Below, one piece after another: positions 32,691-41,183 of a DNA stretch of 63,592 nucleotides (position 1 is the stretch's first letter; every line of letters starts with the position of its first letter). Origin of the DNA: CAZTCJ01 sp964612085 (GTDB taxonomy: Bacteria > Pseudomonadota > Alphaproteobacteria > JAJFIK01). Below the pieces are notes generated by a model. That model searched no databases and had not been told where the DNA came from. It saw only the letters and a list, made by a program, of their open reading frames with translations. The stretch is taken from the NCBI GenBank assembly GCA_964612085.1, contig CAZTCJ010000012.1, forward strand, positions 1-63,592, in the 5' to 3' direction. The position numbers and the translations under genes were made by a program.

Positions 32691-33605
32691 TTACGACGCG
32701 GCGACGATGCGCGGCTTTTCGCCGGGCAGCAGCCGGGCGCCATTGGCGATGCGGCGCAGCCAGGGCGGCAGCACGAAGGACGCATTGTGGATCTCGGCGC
32801 TGTAGTGATCCGTCCGCAGGCCGATCGCTTCGCAGAGCTGTTCCAGAATACGCGTATCCGCTTCGCCGAGCGTGTTGGCGTTGGAGGCCCAGGTCAAGGC
32901 CATGGCGCCGCCGGTATAGGTGGGCGTCACCGTGCAGTAGACGCCCGCATGGCCGAAGGCGCGGTTCAGTTGCGGCATGGTGTCGGCCAGTTCGCTCGGC
33001 TGATAGAACGGCGTACCGGTCTGGAACACGGCCACCCCGTGCTGGGTCAAGGCGCGCGAGACCGCCTGATAGAAGGCATCGGCGAACAGCACTTCCGCCG
33101 GTCCGACCGGGTCCGGACGATCGGCGATGATGACGTCGAAGGCGCCGGCGCTTTCCGCCTTTTTCAGATATTCGAAGGCGTCCTGATAAACGATGGTCAG
33201 CCGCTTGTCCTGAAAGGCGCGGGCATTGATATCTGCGAAATGCTCTTCACACACTTCGACCACGCGCGGGTCGATCTCGACCATCACCACTTCCTGCACG
33301 GTCTTGTGTTTCAGAACTTCTTCCGCGATCGCGCCGTCGCCGCCGCCCGCGATCAGCACCCGCTCGGCGATGCGCCCCTGGGCCATCAGTTCCATCAGCG
33401 GCACATGGGCCAGCATCTCAGAGTAGGTGAACTCATCCCGCGTAGTGAGTTGGATAATATCATCCAGAACGAGAACGCGGCCGTTGCGCGGCGTGTCGAA
33501 GATCTTGATGGCCTGGAAAGCGCTTCTTTCATCGACCAGGACATGGGTCACATCCATCATCTGTTTGTAGCCGTCGTGAAGCGTTTCTCCGAACTGGATC
33601 GTCAT
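32691..33605 (-). CDS. speE: spermidine synthase (polyamine aminopropyltransferase)
   Basis: A 304-residue enzyme that transfers the aminopropyl group from decarboxylated AdoMet to putrescine. The nucleotide motif is RVLIAGGGDGAIAEEV, followed by the acidic MVEIDPRVVEV strand. The active-site loop is ADRPDPVGPAEVLF, where most relatives read DSTDPVGPA. The key second Asp is kept while the first is replaced by Ala-Asp-Arg-Pro context. The N-terminal beta domain starts MTIQFGETLHDGY. GGAGG precedes the ATG at 33603-33605 by 7 nt. Confidence 0.93.
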   Translation of the reverse strand: MTIQFGETLHDGYKQMMDVTHVLVDERSAFQAIKIFDTPRNGRVLVLDDIIQLTTRDEFTYSEMLAHVPLMELMAQGRIAERVLIAGGGDGAIAEEVLKHKTVQEVVMVEIDPRVVEVCEEHFADINARAFQDKRLTIVYQDAFEYLKKAESAGAFDVIIADRPDPVGPAEVLFADAFYQAVSRALTQHGVAVFQTGTPFYQPSELADTMPQLNRAFGHAGVYCTVTPTYTGGAMALTWASNANTLGEADTRILEQLCEAIGLRTDHYSAEIHNASFVLPPWLRRIANGARLLPGEKPRIVAAS

Positions 33606-33871
33606 GCGTAAGCCTCCGCAGTTTGGGCCCTTGGTGTTCACCCTGTGTGCCGGGCCGGTGGGAAAGCAAGATTGGCACCGAAAACGGCTGGGTTAAGGCA
33701 ATTCCGGGCCAGGATCCTTATCTGTGTGCCAAATTTGCGCAAGACATAGTGCATGAGCCCGGACTTTCGCTTTTCGGCTTGCCGCAGCACGGCCCGATTC
33801 CTGCGTGAGGATAGCTTAATGCGGCAGAAACCTGTCGCGGCAGTAATGGTTTATGCGTGGTACGGCCAGGA

Positions 33872-35485
33872 ATGGAAGAGCGTGGCGTAGTGGTCATAGG
33901 CGGCGGGGTGAACGGGTTTGCCGCCGCAGGTGTTTTGGCCCGGGCAGGGTTGGACGTGGTGCTCGTGGACCGCGATGAGCAGGCGGGCGGGTCGCTGCGT
34001 CCGGTCGCGTTTTCCGATGCGGCCTGGTCCAGCCTTGGGCCGCTCGGGGCGACCCGTCTGACCGGCCGCCTGATGCATGAGCTGGATCTGGCCCGCCACG
34101 GTCTTGTGCTGGCGCCTTATGGCGGCGTCGCTCTGGCGGGTACGGACGGCTCCACCTTGTGCCTGACCCGCGATCCTCACCAGACGGATTTTCTCCTGCG
34201 CCGGATCAGCAAGGCGCAGGCCAGCCGGTTCCGGCGCCTGCGCAGCGAGATCGGGCGGGTGGCCACGCTCAGCGCGCCGTTTTTCGACCAGCAGCCGCTC
34301 GATCCCCAGAGTCTGACACAGCGCGACGGTGCGCCGGGCAAGGACCTTCTCGGCGCCCTGGCGCGGTTCGACGATGACGCCCTGGCCGATCTTCTGGAGC
34401 TGTCGTCCCAGTCCTGCGCCGATCGTCTGGAGGCGGATCTTGGCGCGGGCGATCTCAGCACCTTGATCGCGGCGGCCGCGCTTTCAGGCCAAAACCAGGG
34501 GCCCATGACGCCGGGTTCCGCTTTGTCCCTCGCTTTCGTGCCGTGGCTGGCGGGTCAGGGACAGACCGATGGACCACTTGATTTTGGTGGCGTGCCGGTC
34601 GGCGGCGCGAAGGCGCTCAGCCAGGCCCTGGTGCGCTCTGCGGAGGCCGTGGGCGTCGATCTGCGTCTCGGCCAGCCCGTACGGAAAATCCGTATCGAGG
34701 ATGGTGCGGCCGCAGGCGTGGTCCTGGCGAACGGTCAGGAGATCCGCGCCACCACGGTGGTCTCCAGTCTCGATATCAAGCGGACCATGACAAGTCTCGT
34801 GGATTGGACCGCGCTCGCCGAACCGGTGCACAAGCGCATCGCCCGTCTCGATACGGACGGGGCCGTCGCCCGGTTCGTGGCGGTGGTGACGACGCTCGAT
34901 TTCCTGCCCGATGATGTGCGCGCCTTGCGCCCGCAGGCCGTTTATGCGGCGGACTCTTTGACCGCCATGGAACAGTCGAGCGATCTGGCGGCGTCGGGTC
35001 TGATCCCCGCCAGCCTGTGGCTCGATCTGTCGATTCCCGGTCTGACGGACCCGGAAACGCCGCCGGACGGTCCGTTCGTCGTTACGGCCTCGGTGCATCA
35101 TGTGCCCGCCCATCCCTCGGGCGGTCCCTGGACGGACAGTGCGCGGATCGATCTGGGCGGTGTCGTGCTCGACCGGCTGGAGCAGATCTGGCCGGGCTTC
35201 AACAGCGCGGTGTGTCATGTGGGCCTGTGGCTGCCCGCCGAACTCGAGACCACGCTCGGGCGCACCGGTGGGCATCTGACGGGCGGCGATCTGGCGCCCG
35301 ACCGGCTGTTCTGGAATCGTCCGGTGCCGGACATGAACGGTTATGCCGCTTCCGTCAAAGGGCTTTATCTGTGCGGCCCCGACACTCACAACCAGCCGGG
35401 AGCCGCCGGCCATGGCGGCATCAACGCGGCTTACGACGTGATCGCGCGCCTCGACCAGAGGCCGGCGCGGCAGGCGGCGGGGTGA
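33872..35485 (+). CDS. PYROXD2/phytoene-dehydrogenase-like FAD oxidoreductase A
   Basis: A 537-residue FAD protein. The dinucleotide fold is VVVIGGGVNGFAAAGVLARA. The C-terminal FAD motif is GLYLCGPDTHNQPGAAGHGG, and before it comes GGHLTGGDLAPDRLF, which is characteristic of the PYROXD2 branch of the CrtI-like amine-oxidase superfamily. The substrate is unknown. The ATG at 33872 has AGGA directly abutting it, so the start is uncertain (GTG 33857 is an alternative). Four bp separate it from a paralogous oxidoreductase gene and the two are followed by a GcvT-fold gene, a tight operon. Confidence 0.85.
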   Translation: MEERGVVVIGGGVNGFAAAGVLARAGLDVVLVDRDEQAGGSLRPVAFSDAAWSSLGPLGATRLTGRLMHELDLARHGLVLAPYGGVALAGTDGSTLCLTRDPHQTDFLLRRISKAQASRFRRLRSEIGRVATLSAPFFDQQPLDPQSLTQRDGAPGKDLLGALARFDDDALADLLELSSQSCADRLEADLGAGDLSTLIAAAALSGQNQGPMTPGSALSLAFVPWLAGQGQTDGPLDFGGVPVGGAKALSQALVRSAEAVGVDLRLGQPVRKIRIEDGAAAGVVLANGQEIRATTVVSSLDIKRTMTSLVDWTALAEPVHKRIARLDTDGAVARFVAVVTTLDFLPDDVRALRPQAVYAADSLTAMEQSSDLAASGLIPASLWLDLSIPGLTDPETPPDGPFVVTASVHHVPAHPSGGPWTDSARIDLGGVVLDRLEQIWPGFNSAVCHVGLWLPAELETTLGRTGGHLTGGDLAPDRLFWNRPVPDMNGYAASVKGLYLCGPDTHNQPGAAGHGGINAAYDVIARLDQRPARQAAG

Positions 35486-35489
35486 CGTC

Positions 35490-37085
35490 ATGACGGAGCG
35501 CAAAGCCAAGCTTGCTTTTTACGACACGGTGATCGTCGGCGCCGGGCCCAACGGCCTGGTCGCCGCCACGGTGCTGGCGCGCGCGGGGCTCTCGGTCCTG
35601 GTGGCGGAAGCGCGCGACAAGCCGGGCGGGCTCGCTGCGACACGGGAGATCGAACCGGGCTTCAAGGTCTCTCAGTGTGCGCATCTTCTGTGGGGGCTCG
35701 ATCCAGAGGTCGTGCGCGAATTGGGATTGGTCAAACGGGGGCTCGATTACGCCGACCGCCGCCTGACCACCACAATCCTGAGCAAGCGCACATCGCCCAT
35801 CTATCTCGGGGCGGATTTATCCCGGCTGAAAGCGGTGGCGGGCCTGCCGGAAGAAGACGTGGACGAGATCAACGCCCTCATCAAGCGCCTGGAACGCGCC
35901 GCCGGGGCTCTGCTGCCGAAAGGCGCGGGGCTCACTTCGGAGATCGCGGCGGTCAGCGGTCCGGGCGATGTCGCCCGGCTTCTGTCGTCCCGTTTGCGCG
36001 CGCCCGGAAAGGCCGATGCGCGGGATCTGTTTTATCTGACCCATGCGCGGATCGGCGACGTGCTCGATGCCCATATCGATCATCCGCAGTTGAAAGCCGC
36101 CTTGGCGTTTCACGGGCTGTTGGGTGCGGGTGCGGGGCCGCGCGCGCCCGGCTCGGCCCTGACCTGGCTCCATCGTCTTGGCCAGGACGGATCGGGCCTT
36201 CAGCGCGGCCTTGCCTTGCCCAAGGGCGGCATGGGCGCGGTCTGCGATCTGCTGGCCGAGACCGCCCGCGAGGCGGGCGTCGAGTTCCTCTACAAGGCGC
36301 GGGTGCGCCGGATCCTGGTGAAAGAGGGCCGGGCCGCGGGCGTCGATATCGGCGGCGGCGAACCGGTCAAGGCGCGCTCCGTCCTGTCGTCACTCGATCC
36401 GAAGACGACCTATTTGAAACTGGTCGGCGAGCGCCAGCTCGATATCGACCATGTGCGCCGCTTGAAACGGCGTCCCATGCGGGGCATGACGGCGAAGGTC
36501 AATCTGTCGCTCAACGGCCTGCCCGCGTTCCGGGGGCTTGATGCCGCCGCGCTGGTGGGACGCCTGCTGATGGTCGAAAGTCTGGATCATCTGGAACTCG
36601 CTTATCGCCAGGCCAAACATGGCGAGGTCAGCGACGAACCGGCGATCGAGGCGGTTTTGCCGACCCTGCACGATCCGGGCATGGCGCCGGAGGGCAAGCA
36701 TGTGCTCTCGGCCATTGTCTGTGCCGTACCGTATGCGGAAGAAAGCGCGGTCAACGACATGCTGCGCCACAGGGTGCGCCAGGTGGTGCTGGAGCGTCTG
36801 GGCGCGCTGAGCCCGGATCTGCCCGATCTGGTGCGCGAGGCCGAAATACTGACGCCCGGGGATCTGGAAACGCGTTTCGGCCTGGCCGGCGGTCATTGGC
36901 ATCACGGGGATTTGACGCCGGATCGTCTGTTCCCGGCGTTAAGACGGTATGGACATGGGGGCGCGGCCGAACCGGTCGCGGGACTGGCGTTTTGCGGAGC
37001 GGGGAGCCACGGGGGCGGTGGTGTCACGGGTGTGCCGGGTTTAATGGCGGCGCGGCGGGTCATTGAGTTTTCGGAGGCGGCATAA
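35490..37085 (+). CDS. PYROXD2/phytoene-dehydrogenase-like FAD oxidoreductase B
   Basis: A 531-residue paralogue of the preceding protein. FAD motif TVIVGAGPNGLVAATVLARA, then the GG doublet of KPGGLAAT, and the PYROXD2-type GGHWHHGDLTPDRLF, followed by GLAFCGAGSHGGGGVTGVPG. The latter matches the family consensus better than protein A does, so B may be the catalytic partner and A a diverged subunit. No signal peptide, so probably cytoplasmic. It starts 4 bp after gene A and ends 2 bp before the GcvT-like gene. Confidence 0.88.
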   Translation: MTERKAKLAFYDTVIVGAGPNGLVAATVLARAGLSVLVAEARDKPGGLAATREIEPGFKVSQCAHLLWGLDPEVVRELGLVKRGLDYADRRLTTTILSKRTSPIYLGADLSRLKAVAGLPEEDVDEINALIKRLERAAGALLPKGAGLTSEIAAVSGPGDVARLLSSRLRAPGKADARDLFYLTHARIGDVLDAHIDHPQLKAALAFHGLLGAGAGPRAPGSALTWLHRLGQDGSGLQRGLALPKGGMGAVCDLLAETAREAGVEFLYKARVRRILVKEGRAAGVDIGGGEPVKARSVLSSLDPKTTYLKLVGERQLDIDHVRRLKRRPMRGMTAKVNLSLNGLPAFRGLDAAALVGRLLMVESLDHLELAYRQAKHGEVSDEPAIEAVLPTLHDPGMAPEGKHVLSAIVCAVPYAEESAVNDMLRHRVRQVVLERLGALSPDLPDLVREAEILTPGDLETRFGLAGGHWHHGDLTPDRLFPALRRYGHGGAAEPVAGLAFCGAGSHGGGGVTGVPGLMAARRVIEFSEAA

Positions 37086-37087
37086 TA

Positions 37088-38461
37088 ATGCAAAATCATC
37101 TGTTAACGGACGGCCTGTTGCGGCTTCCAAGTCCTCTGCACAGCCGCGCGGCCAGGGCGAGCCGGACCAACGCCTGGGTCGATTGGGGGCCCTATACGGT
37201 GGCCGGTGCGTATGATGCGCCCGAAGCCGAGGCCATGGCGCTGCGCTATGGCGCGGGCATCGCGGATCTGACGCCCACCCTCAAAATTCACGTTCAGGGG
37301 CCTGATGCGACCGGGTTTCTCGACCGGCTGATGACGCGGCAGATTGACAAGCTGCGCCCCGGTTGGATGACGGTCTCGCCCTTGTGCGACGGACGCGGAC
37401 GGCTGATCGGCGTGGCGCAGATCCGGCGTTTGACCCAGGACGAATATTTCGTCAGCACCGATACGGATCTGATGGCCTGGTTCGAGGACGCCGCCTCCGC
37501 TTTCGACGTCACCCTGGCCGATATCACCCGGCGGTTCGCCGTGCTCGGCCTTTTGGGGCCGAAAGCGTCTCATGTGCTCGCCGCCTGCGGGCTGGAGAAG
37601 ATGAGCGCGCTCAAGCCGGGGCGCATGGCCCATGTGAAGGATCGCGGCGTTCTGTTGCAAGTCACGCGCTTGGGCGTGTGGGGCAGCATTTTCGGACTGC
37701 CCGATATTTTCGAGATCTGGGTCATGCCGGACACGGCGGAGCTGGTCTGGGACCGGCTGATGCGGGCGGCCCTGGATGCGCCCACTCACACTCTGGTCCC
37801 GGTCGGTCTGGACGCGCTCGAGCGCGCCCGCATCGGATTGGGGCGGCCCCGTCTGGGTGTCGATTTCGATAGCGCCTTGTCGGGTGCGCCGCGCACCCGT
37901 TGCATGAGCCCTTACGATCTGGGCTGGGAGAGCCTGGTCGATCTGGACAAGCCCCATTTCTGCGGCCGGAGCGCTTTGGCGGCACGGGCGGCCGGGGGCG
38001 GCGCGGCGCGGCTGATCCGCCTCGATCTGGCGGGCCCGGTTGAAACCGGCGCGGCCGTTTTCCGCAATGGCGAGCGGGCCGGTCTTATCACCTCGCGCGC
38101 CCGCTGCCCGTTGACCGGCGAGATCCGTGTCCTGGCCCGGCTGGACCGGCCCCAGGAAGAAGAGGGCGTCTGGCTGGTTGAGGGTCTTGCCTCTTTCGAG
38201 GATGGCGAGCATGTGCCCGCGCGCGTCCTGTCCCCTAACGAGACGGCTTTAGCCGAGCCGGAACCGGCCGATGCCGGTCTGTCTCCGGTTGCAGACGAGG
38301 CCGAGCAAGAGCCCCCTGAGCCGGTTCCCGATCCCGAAAATGGCGACGGTGACCCGGTGCTCGCCATTCCCGTGCGCAACGGGGCGAAAAAACCGGGAAA
38401 AAGCCCTTTGGGCCGTATGTCGAGCGACGGGTTACGGCCCCGCCTGCGTAAAATACGGTAA
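37088..38461 (+). CDS. GcvT-fold (aminomethyltransferase-like) protein with acidic tail
   Basis: A 457-residue protein. Residues about 20-375 have the glycine-cleavage T-protein fold, with the N-terminal domain segment IADLTPTLKIHVQGPDATGF and the C-terminal SPYDLGWESLVDLDKPHFCG typical of GcvT and of sarcosine/dimethylglycine dehydrogenase tails. In T-protein the folate site has Asp-Asp in GGILDDLIV. The matching stretch here is GRLIGVAQI, so the catalytic Asp appears lost. The last 80 residues are Glu/Pro-rich and then basic, probably disordered. GGAGG lies 10 nt before the ATG. Third gene of the FAD-FAD-GcvT operon. Confidence 0.82.
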   Translation: MQNHLLTDGLLRLPSPLHSRAARASRTNAWVDWGPYTVAGAYDAPEAEAMALRYGAGIADLTPTLKIHVQGPDATGFLDRLMTRQIDKLRPGWMTVSPLCDGRGRLIGVAQIRRLTQDEYFVSTDTDLMAWFEDAASAFDVTLADITRRFAVLGLLGPKASHVLAACGLEKMSALKPGRMAHVKDRGVLLQVTRLGVWGSIFGLPDIFEIWVMPDTAELVWDRLMRAALDAPTHTLVPVGLDALERARIGLGRPRLGVDFDSALSGAPRTRCMSPYDLGWESLVDLDKPHFCGRSALAARAAGGGAARLIRLDLAGPVETGAAVFRNGERAGLITSRARCPLTGEIRVLARLDRPQEEEGVWLVEGLASFEDGEHVPARVLSPNETALAEPEPADAGLSPVADEAEQEPPEPVPDPENGDGDPVLAIPVRNGAKKPGKSPLGRMSSDGLRPRLRKIR

Positions 38462-38843
38462 GCAGACGCAAAATCCCTGAACCGGCTGAGATGGGGACGC
38501 GCGTCGGGCCCGCGCGGTCCTTGTGTCATGTCCGGATCGGACACTGGTGACGCCTGGGTCCGAGGGCCGGAGAGTAGGCCTGATCCTTAGGGTTTCCGTT
38601 GTGTGCTGCGGCTGAGGCGCCCGGGAATAGGCTGAGGGAAAAGGAGTTCTGGGAAGGAACGGCGCTACAGGCATTCGCCTTTGATGTCCTTATGTTACGC
38701 TGACTTGCGATAATGTAATGAAGTGACGCGCAATGCTGGACTTGACCCTAGAGTCACCGGTATCGCGGGACGGGCAAATCGGCACCGAAGCGCTTACCAG
38801 GCGCGGGCGTGCCAAGGACGAGTAAGCGGAAACGAGTGGGCGA
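38462..38843. other. 382-bp gap before the EF-hand gene
   Basis: No gene found. A short palindrome TGTCCG-GAT-CGGACA (38529-38543) lies about 70 bp after the GcvT-like stop but has no T-run. An AT-richer stretch near 38690-38720 could hold the promoter for the EF-hand gene, but I cannot define its boxes. Confidence 0.4.
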
Positions 38844-39281
38844 ATGCGTAACTGGGTGATTGCGGCGGCGATCGTGTCGCTCATCGGGGCGCCGGTTCTG
38901 GCACAGGCTCAACAAAATTCGGGGCAACGGGGCGGTATCACGCAGCTTGCGCGCGTGTTCATGGGCCTCGATCTGAATAAGGACGGCCAGGTGACCAGTG
39001 ACGAGGCCAAGCAGGTGGCTGTGATGAAGTTCCTCGCGGTGGATTCCAACCGGGATCAGATCATTACGCTTGAGGAATTCGCAGCGAGCCTGCCCCGGCT
39101 AGATGTGAACACCATTGCCCGGCGTTTCGTGATGCTGGACATCGATGGCAACGGGCAATTGAGCCCGCAGGAGCATAGCCGTCAGGCCAGCGACATGTTC
39201 GCCTTCGTGGATACGGACAATAATGGTGTGTTGACGGTTCAGGAGATGGAAAGCGTTCGCGGCCGATTACCCCAACGCTGA
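38844..39281 (+). CDS. secreted EF-hand calcium-binding protein
   Basis: A 145-residue protein with a signal peptide (about 1-22, cleavage near AQA-QQN) and four EF-hand loops: DLNKDGQVTSDE, DSNRDQIITLEE, DIDGNGQLSPQE and DTDNNGVLTVQE. The second loop has Gln-Ile where Gly-x usually stands, so it may bind more weakly. It would act in the periplasm as a calcium buffer or sensor. The next genes encode an ECF sigma factor, an anti-sigma-like protein and a periplasmic metal-sensor-like protein, all on the same strand. Confidence 0.88.
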   Translation: MRNWVIAAAIVSLIGAPVLAQAQQNSGQRGGITQLARVFMGLDLNKDGQVTSDEAKQVAVMKFLAVDSNRDQIITLEEFAASLPRLDVNTIARRFVMLDIDGNGQLSPQEHSRQASDMFAFVDTDNNGVLTVQEMESVRGRLPQR

Positions 39282-39364
39282 GGCGGATATGGAGTACAGG
39301 GTCTTGCCGGAGCACCTGGCTAGGCGACAGGACACCGAACGGAGAAATCGCGGGGGACTCATCC

Positions 39365-39946
39365 GTGAGCAAAGGGGAGAACGCGATCGACGATCCGGAT
39401 GCGGAATATGTCGCACGCGTCGCGGAAGGCGATCAGATGGCCGTGCGCTATCTCGTCGATCGCCATCTGCCCCGCATGTTGGGCTTGGCGCGCCGTTTCC
39501 TGGGCGACGCGCAGGAAGCCGAGGATGTGGCCCAGGAAGTGTTTTTGCGTGTTTGGAAGCACGCAGGCCGATGGGAGCCGGGCAAGGCGCGTTTCGAGAC
39601 CTGGCTTCATCGCGTGGCGGTCAATCTGTGTTACGACCGTTTGCGCAAGCGCCGCGAGACGACGATGGACGAGTTGCCGGACCGGCCCGACGGGTCGCCC
39701 GGTCCTTTGGAGATGCTGCACCGGTCCCAGGTGACCAACCGGGTCGAGGCAGCCATCGCCGAGTTACCGGACCGTCAGCGTACGGCATTGGTTCTCTGCC
39801 ACCATCAAGGCATGACCAATGCGGAGGCCGCAGCGGTTCTGGAAGTGAGTGTTGAGGCTTTGGAGTCTTTGCTGGCACGGGGACGGCGGACTTTGAAGAA
39901 AATCTTGGTGACGGAAGCGCCCGATTTGTTAGGAGACGTCGAATGA
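39365..39946 (+). CDS. ECF-type sigma-70 factor
   Basis: A 193-residue sigma factor. Region 2 (about 28-95) includes RRFLGDAQEAEDVAQEVFLRVW, split by the conserved D-A-E-D core. Region 4 (about 128-180) has the helix-turn-helix ELPDRQRTALVLCHHQGMTN. A short linker with GSPGPLE joins them. The GTG at 39365 follows GGGGGA by 7 nt. Its stop overlaps the start of the next gene (ATGA). That gene looks like an anti-sigma factor, and the third gene encodes a periplasmic helical protein. Confidence 0.92.
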   Translation: MSKGENAIDDPDAEYVARVAEGDQMAVRYLVDRHLPRMLGLARRFLGDAQEAEDVAQEVFLRVWKHAGRWEPGKARFETWLHRVAVNLCYDRLRKRRETTMDELPDRPDGSPGPLEMLHRSQVTNRVEAAIAELPDRQRTALVLCHHQGMTNAEAAAVLEVSVEALESLLARGRRTLKKILVTEAPDLLGDVE

Positions 39947-40575
39947 CCGGTACAGGTGGCAAGGGCTCGGGGATGGCCCATCCGAATGGAGTGGGGACAG
40001 ATATGCCAGGGGCAGGCATGACGGTCGAGCGCGCGCTCGCCATCGTGGAAGCGCACGGAGCGGATACCGGGCGTTGGCCCACGCAAGAGCGCGATGCGCT
40101 CATGGCCCTGGTGGAAAAAGACGACCGCCTGGCCACGGTTTACCGGGAGGCGCAATCGCTCGACCGGGTGCTCGACACCTTCGGTGCACAGACGGACGTC
40201 AGCCATGTGCCGGAAGCCCTGCGGGCGCGCATCTTGGCCGATGCCGCCGACGAGACCCTGGCCCGCGTGACCCAGGAGCGGGCGGCGCGCAAGGGTCTTC
40301 TGGCCTATCTGCGCGACGGTCTGGCGCGGGCGGACGAAACGGCCCGCCGGGCCCTGTCGCTGCCTGGCTTTCTGCGCCCCGGTTCGGTGCTGGCGGCCAG
40401 CGCCGTGCTCGGCCTCGGCCTCGGCCTCGTGACGCCCAGCCAGAGCCAGTCCTTGGCTTCGGAAGCCGATGTCGAATTCCTGATGATGGCTTTCGGCGGC
40501 TCCGCCATGGTGGAAGGCGGCGTCAACCAGAACGATCTGGCCGGCGATTGGACGGCGGACGAGAGCCGCGACTAG
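39943..40575 (+). CDS. anti-sigma-factor-like membrane protein
   Basis: A 210-residue protein, co-translated with the sigma factor. The N-terminal cytoplasmic helical part contains VEAHGADTGRWPTQERDAL, a pattern I know from proteins encoded next to ECF sigma genes in alphaproteobacteria. One membrane segment follows (about 148-168, SVLAASAVLGLGLGLVTPS), then a short periplasmic tail. It has no HxxxCxxC zinc anti-sigma motif. The role as anti-sigma factor is inferred from position and topology. Confidence 0.68.
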   Translation: MTGTGGKGSGMAHPNGVGTDMPGAGMTVERALAIVEAHGADTGRWPTQERDALMALVEKDDRLATVYREAQSLDRVLDTFGAQTDVSHVPEALRARILADAADETLARVTQERAARKGLLAYLRDGLARADETARRALSLPGFLRPGSVLAASAVLGLGLGLVTPSQSQSLASEADVEFLMMAFGGSAMVEGGVNQNDLAGDWTADESRD

Positions 40576-40578
40576 GTC

Positions 40579-41151
40579 ATGAGCGAGACCGCGCCACAAA
40601 TGCCCGCAGACGGCGGCAAGAGACGGGTGACGGCCCTCCTGGCGATGGCCCTCCTGGTCTCGCTCGCCGTCAATATTCTCGTGGCCGGTTTCTTTCTGGG
40701 GGCCTGGGTGAAAAGCGAGCCCGTGGCCCAGCAAACCGGCCAGACCCGCACGGCGGCGCGCCCGCAAGATCTGGGCGCGTCCATCAATCCTCGCCAATTG
40801 CTCCGTGTGCTGCCGCCGGAGACGCGTCAACGGGTGCAACGGGAACTGATCAAGGGCGTCGCCAAGCCGCGCCGTCTGATGGGCGAGACGATCGAAGCGC
40901 GCCGCGCCACCTGGGACGCGCTTCAGGCCGATCCCTTCGATCTGGACCGCCTGGAAGCAGCGTTCGAAATCTCTCGGCGGTCGGATATCGAGTTTCTGGC
41001 CTCCGTCCACGAACTGACCGTGGATCTGATGAAGACGCTGACGCCGGAGGAACGGGAAGCCCTGCGCACCGCCATTCAGAAGCGGCTGGAAGAACGCCAG
41101 CAGCGGGCGGAACAGCAGCGCCAGAATCAGGCCCGCCAGCAACAGCGCTGA
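40579..41151 (+). CDS. periplasmic heavy-metal-sensor-like protein (CpxP/ZraP/CnrX-like fold)
   Basis: A 190-residue protein with a membrane anchor (about 18-44, TALLAMALLVSLAVNILVAG) and a periplasmic all-helical domain. Features include the LLRVLPPETRQRVQREL and LTPEEREALRTAIQKRLEER helices, and a Gln/Arg-rich tail ending RQQQR. This matches the small metal-resistance / periplasmic sensor family that contains CnrX and ZraP. No obvious metal-binding His/Cys cluster is visible, so what it senses is open. It starts 3 bp after the anti-sigma-like gene. Confidence 0.78.
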   Translation: MSETAPQMPADGGKRRVTALLAMALLVSLAVNILVAGFFLGAWVKSEPVAQQTGQTRTAARPQDLGASINPRQLLRVLPPETRQRVQRELIKGVAKPRRLMGETIEARRATWDALQADPFDLDRLEAAFEISRRSDIEFLASVHELTVDLMKTLTPEEREALRTAIQKRLEERQQRAEQQRQNQARQQQR

Positions 41152-41183
41152 CCCTTTTACGTTTCCAGATAATTTGGAGAGAC

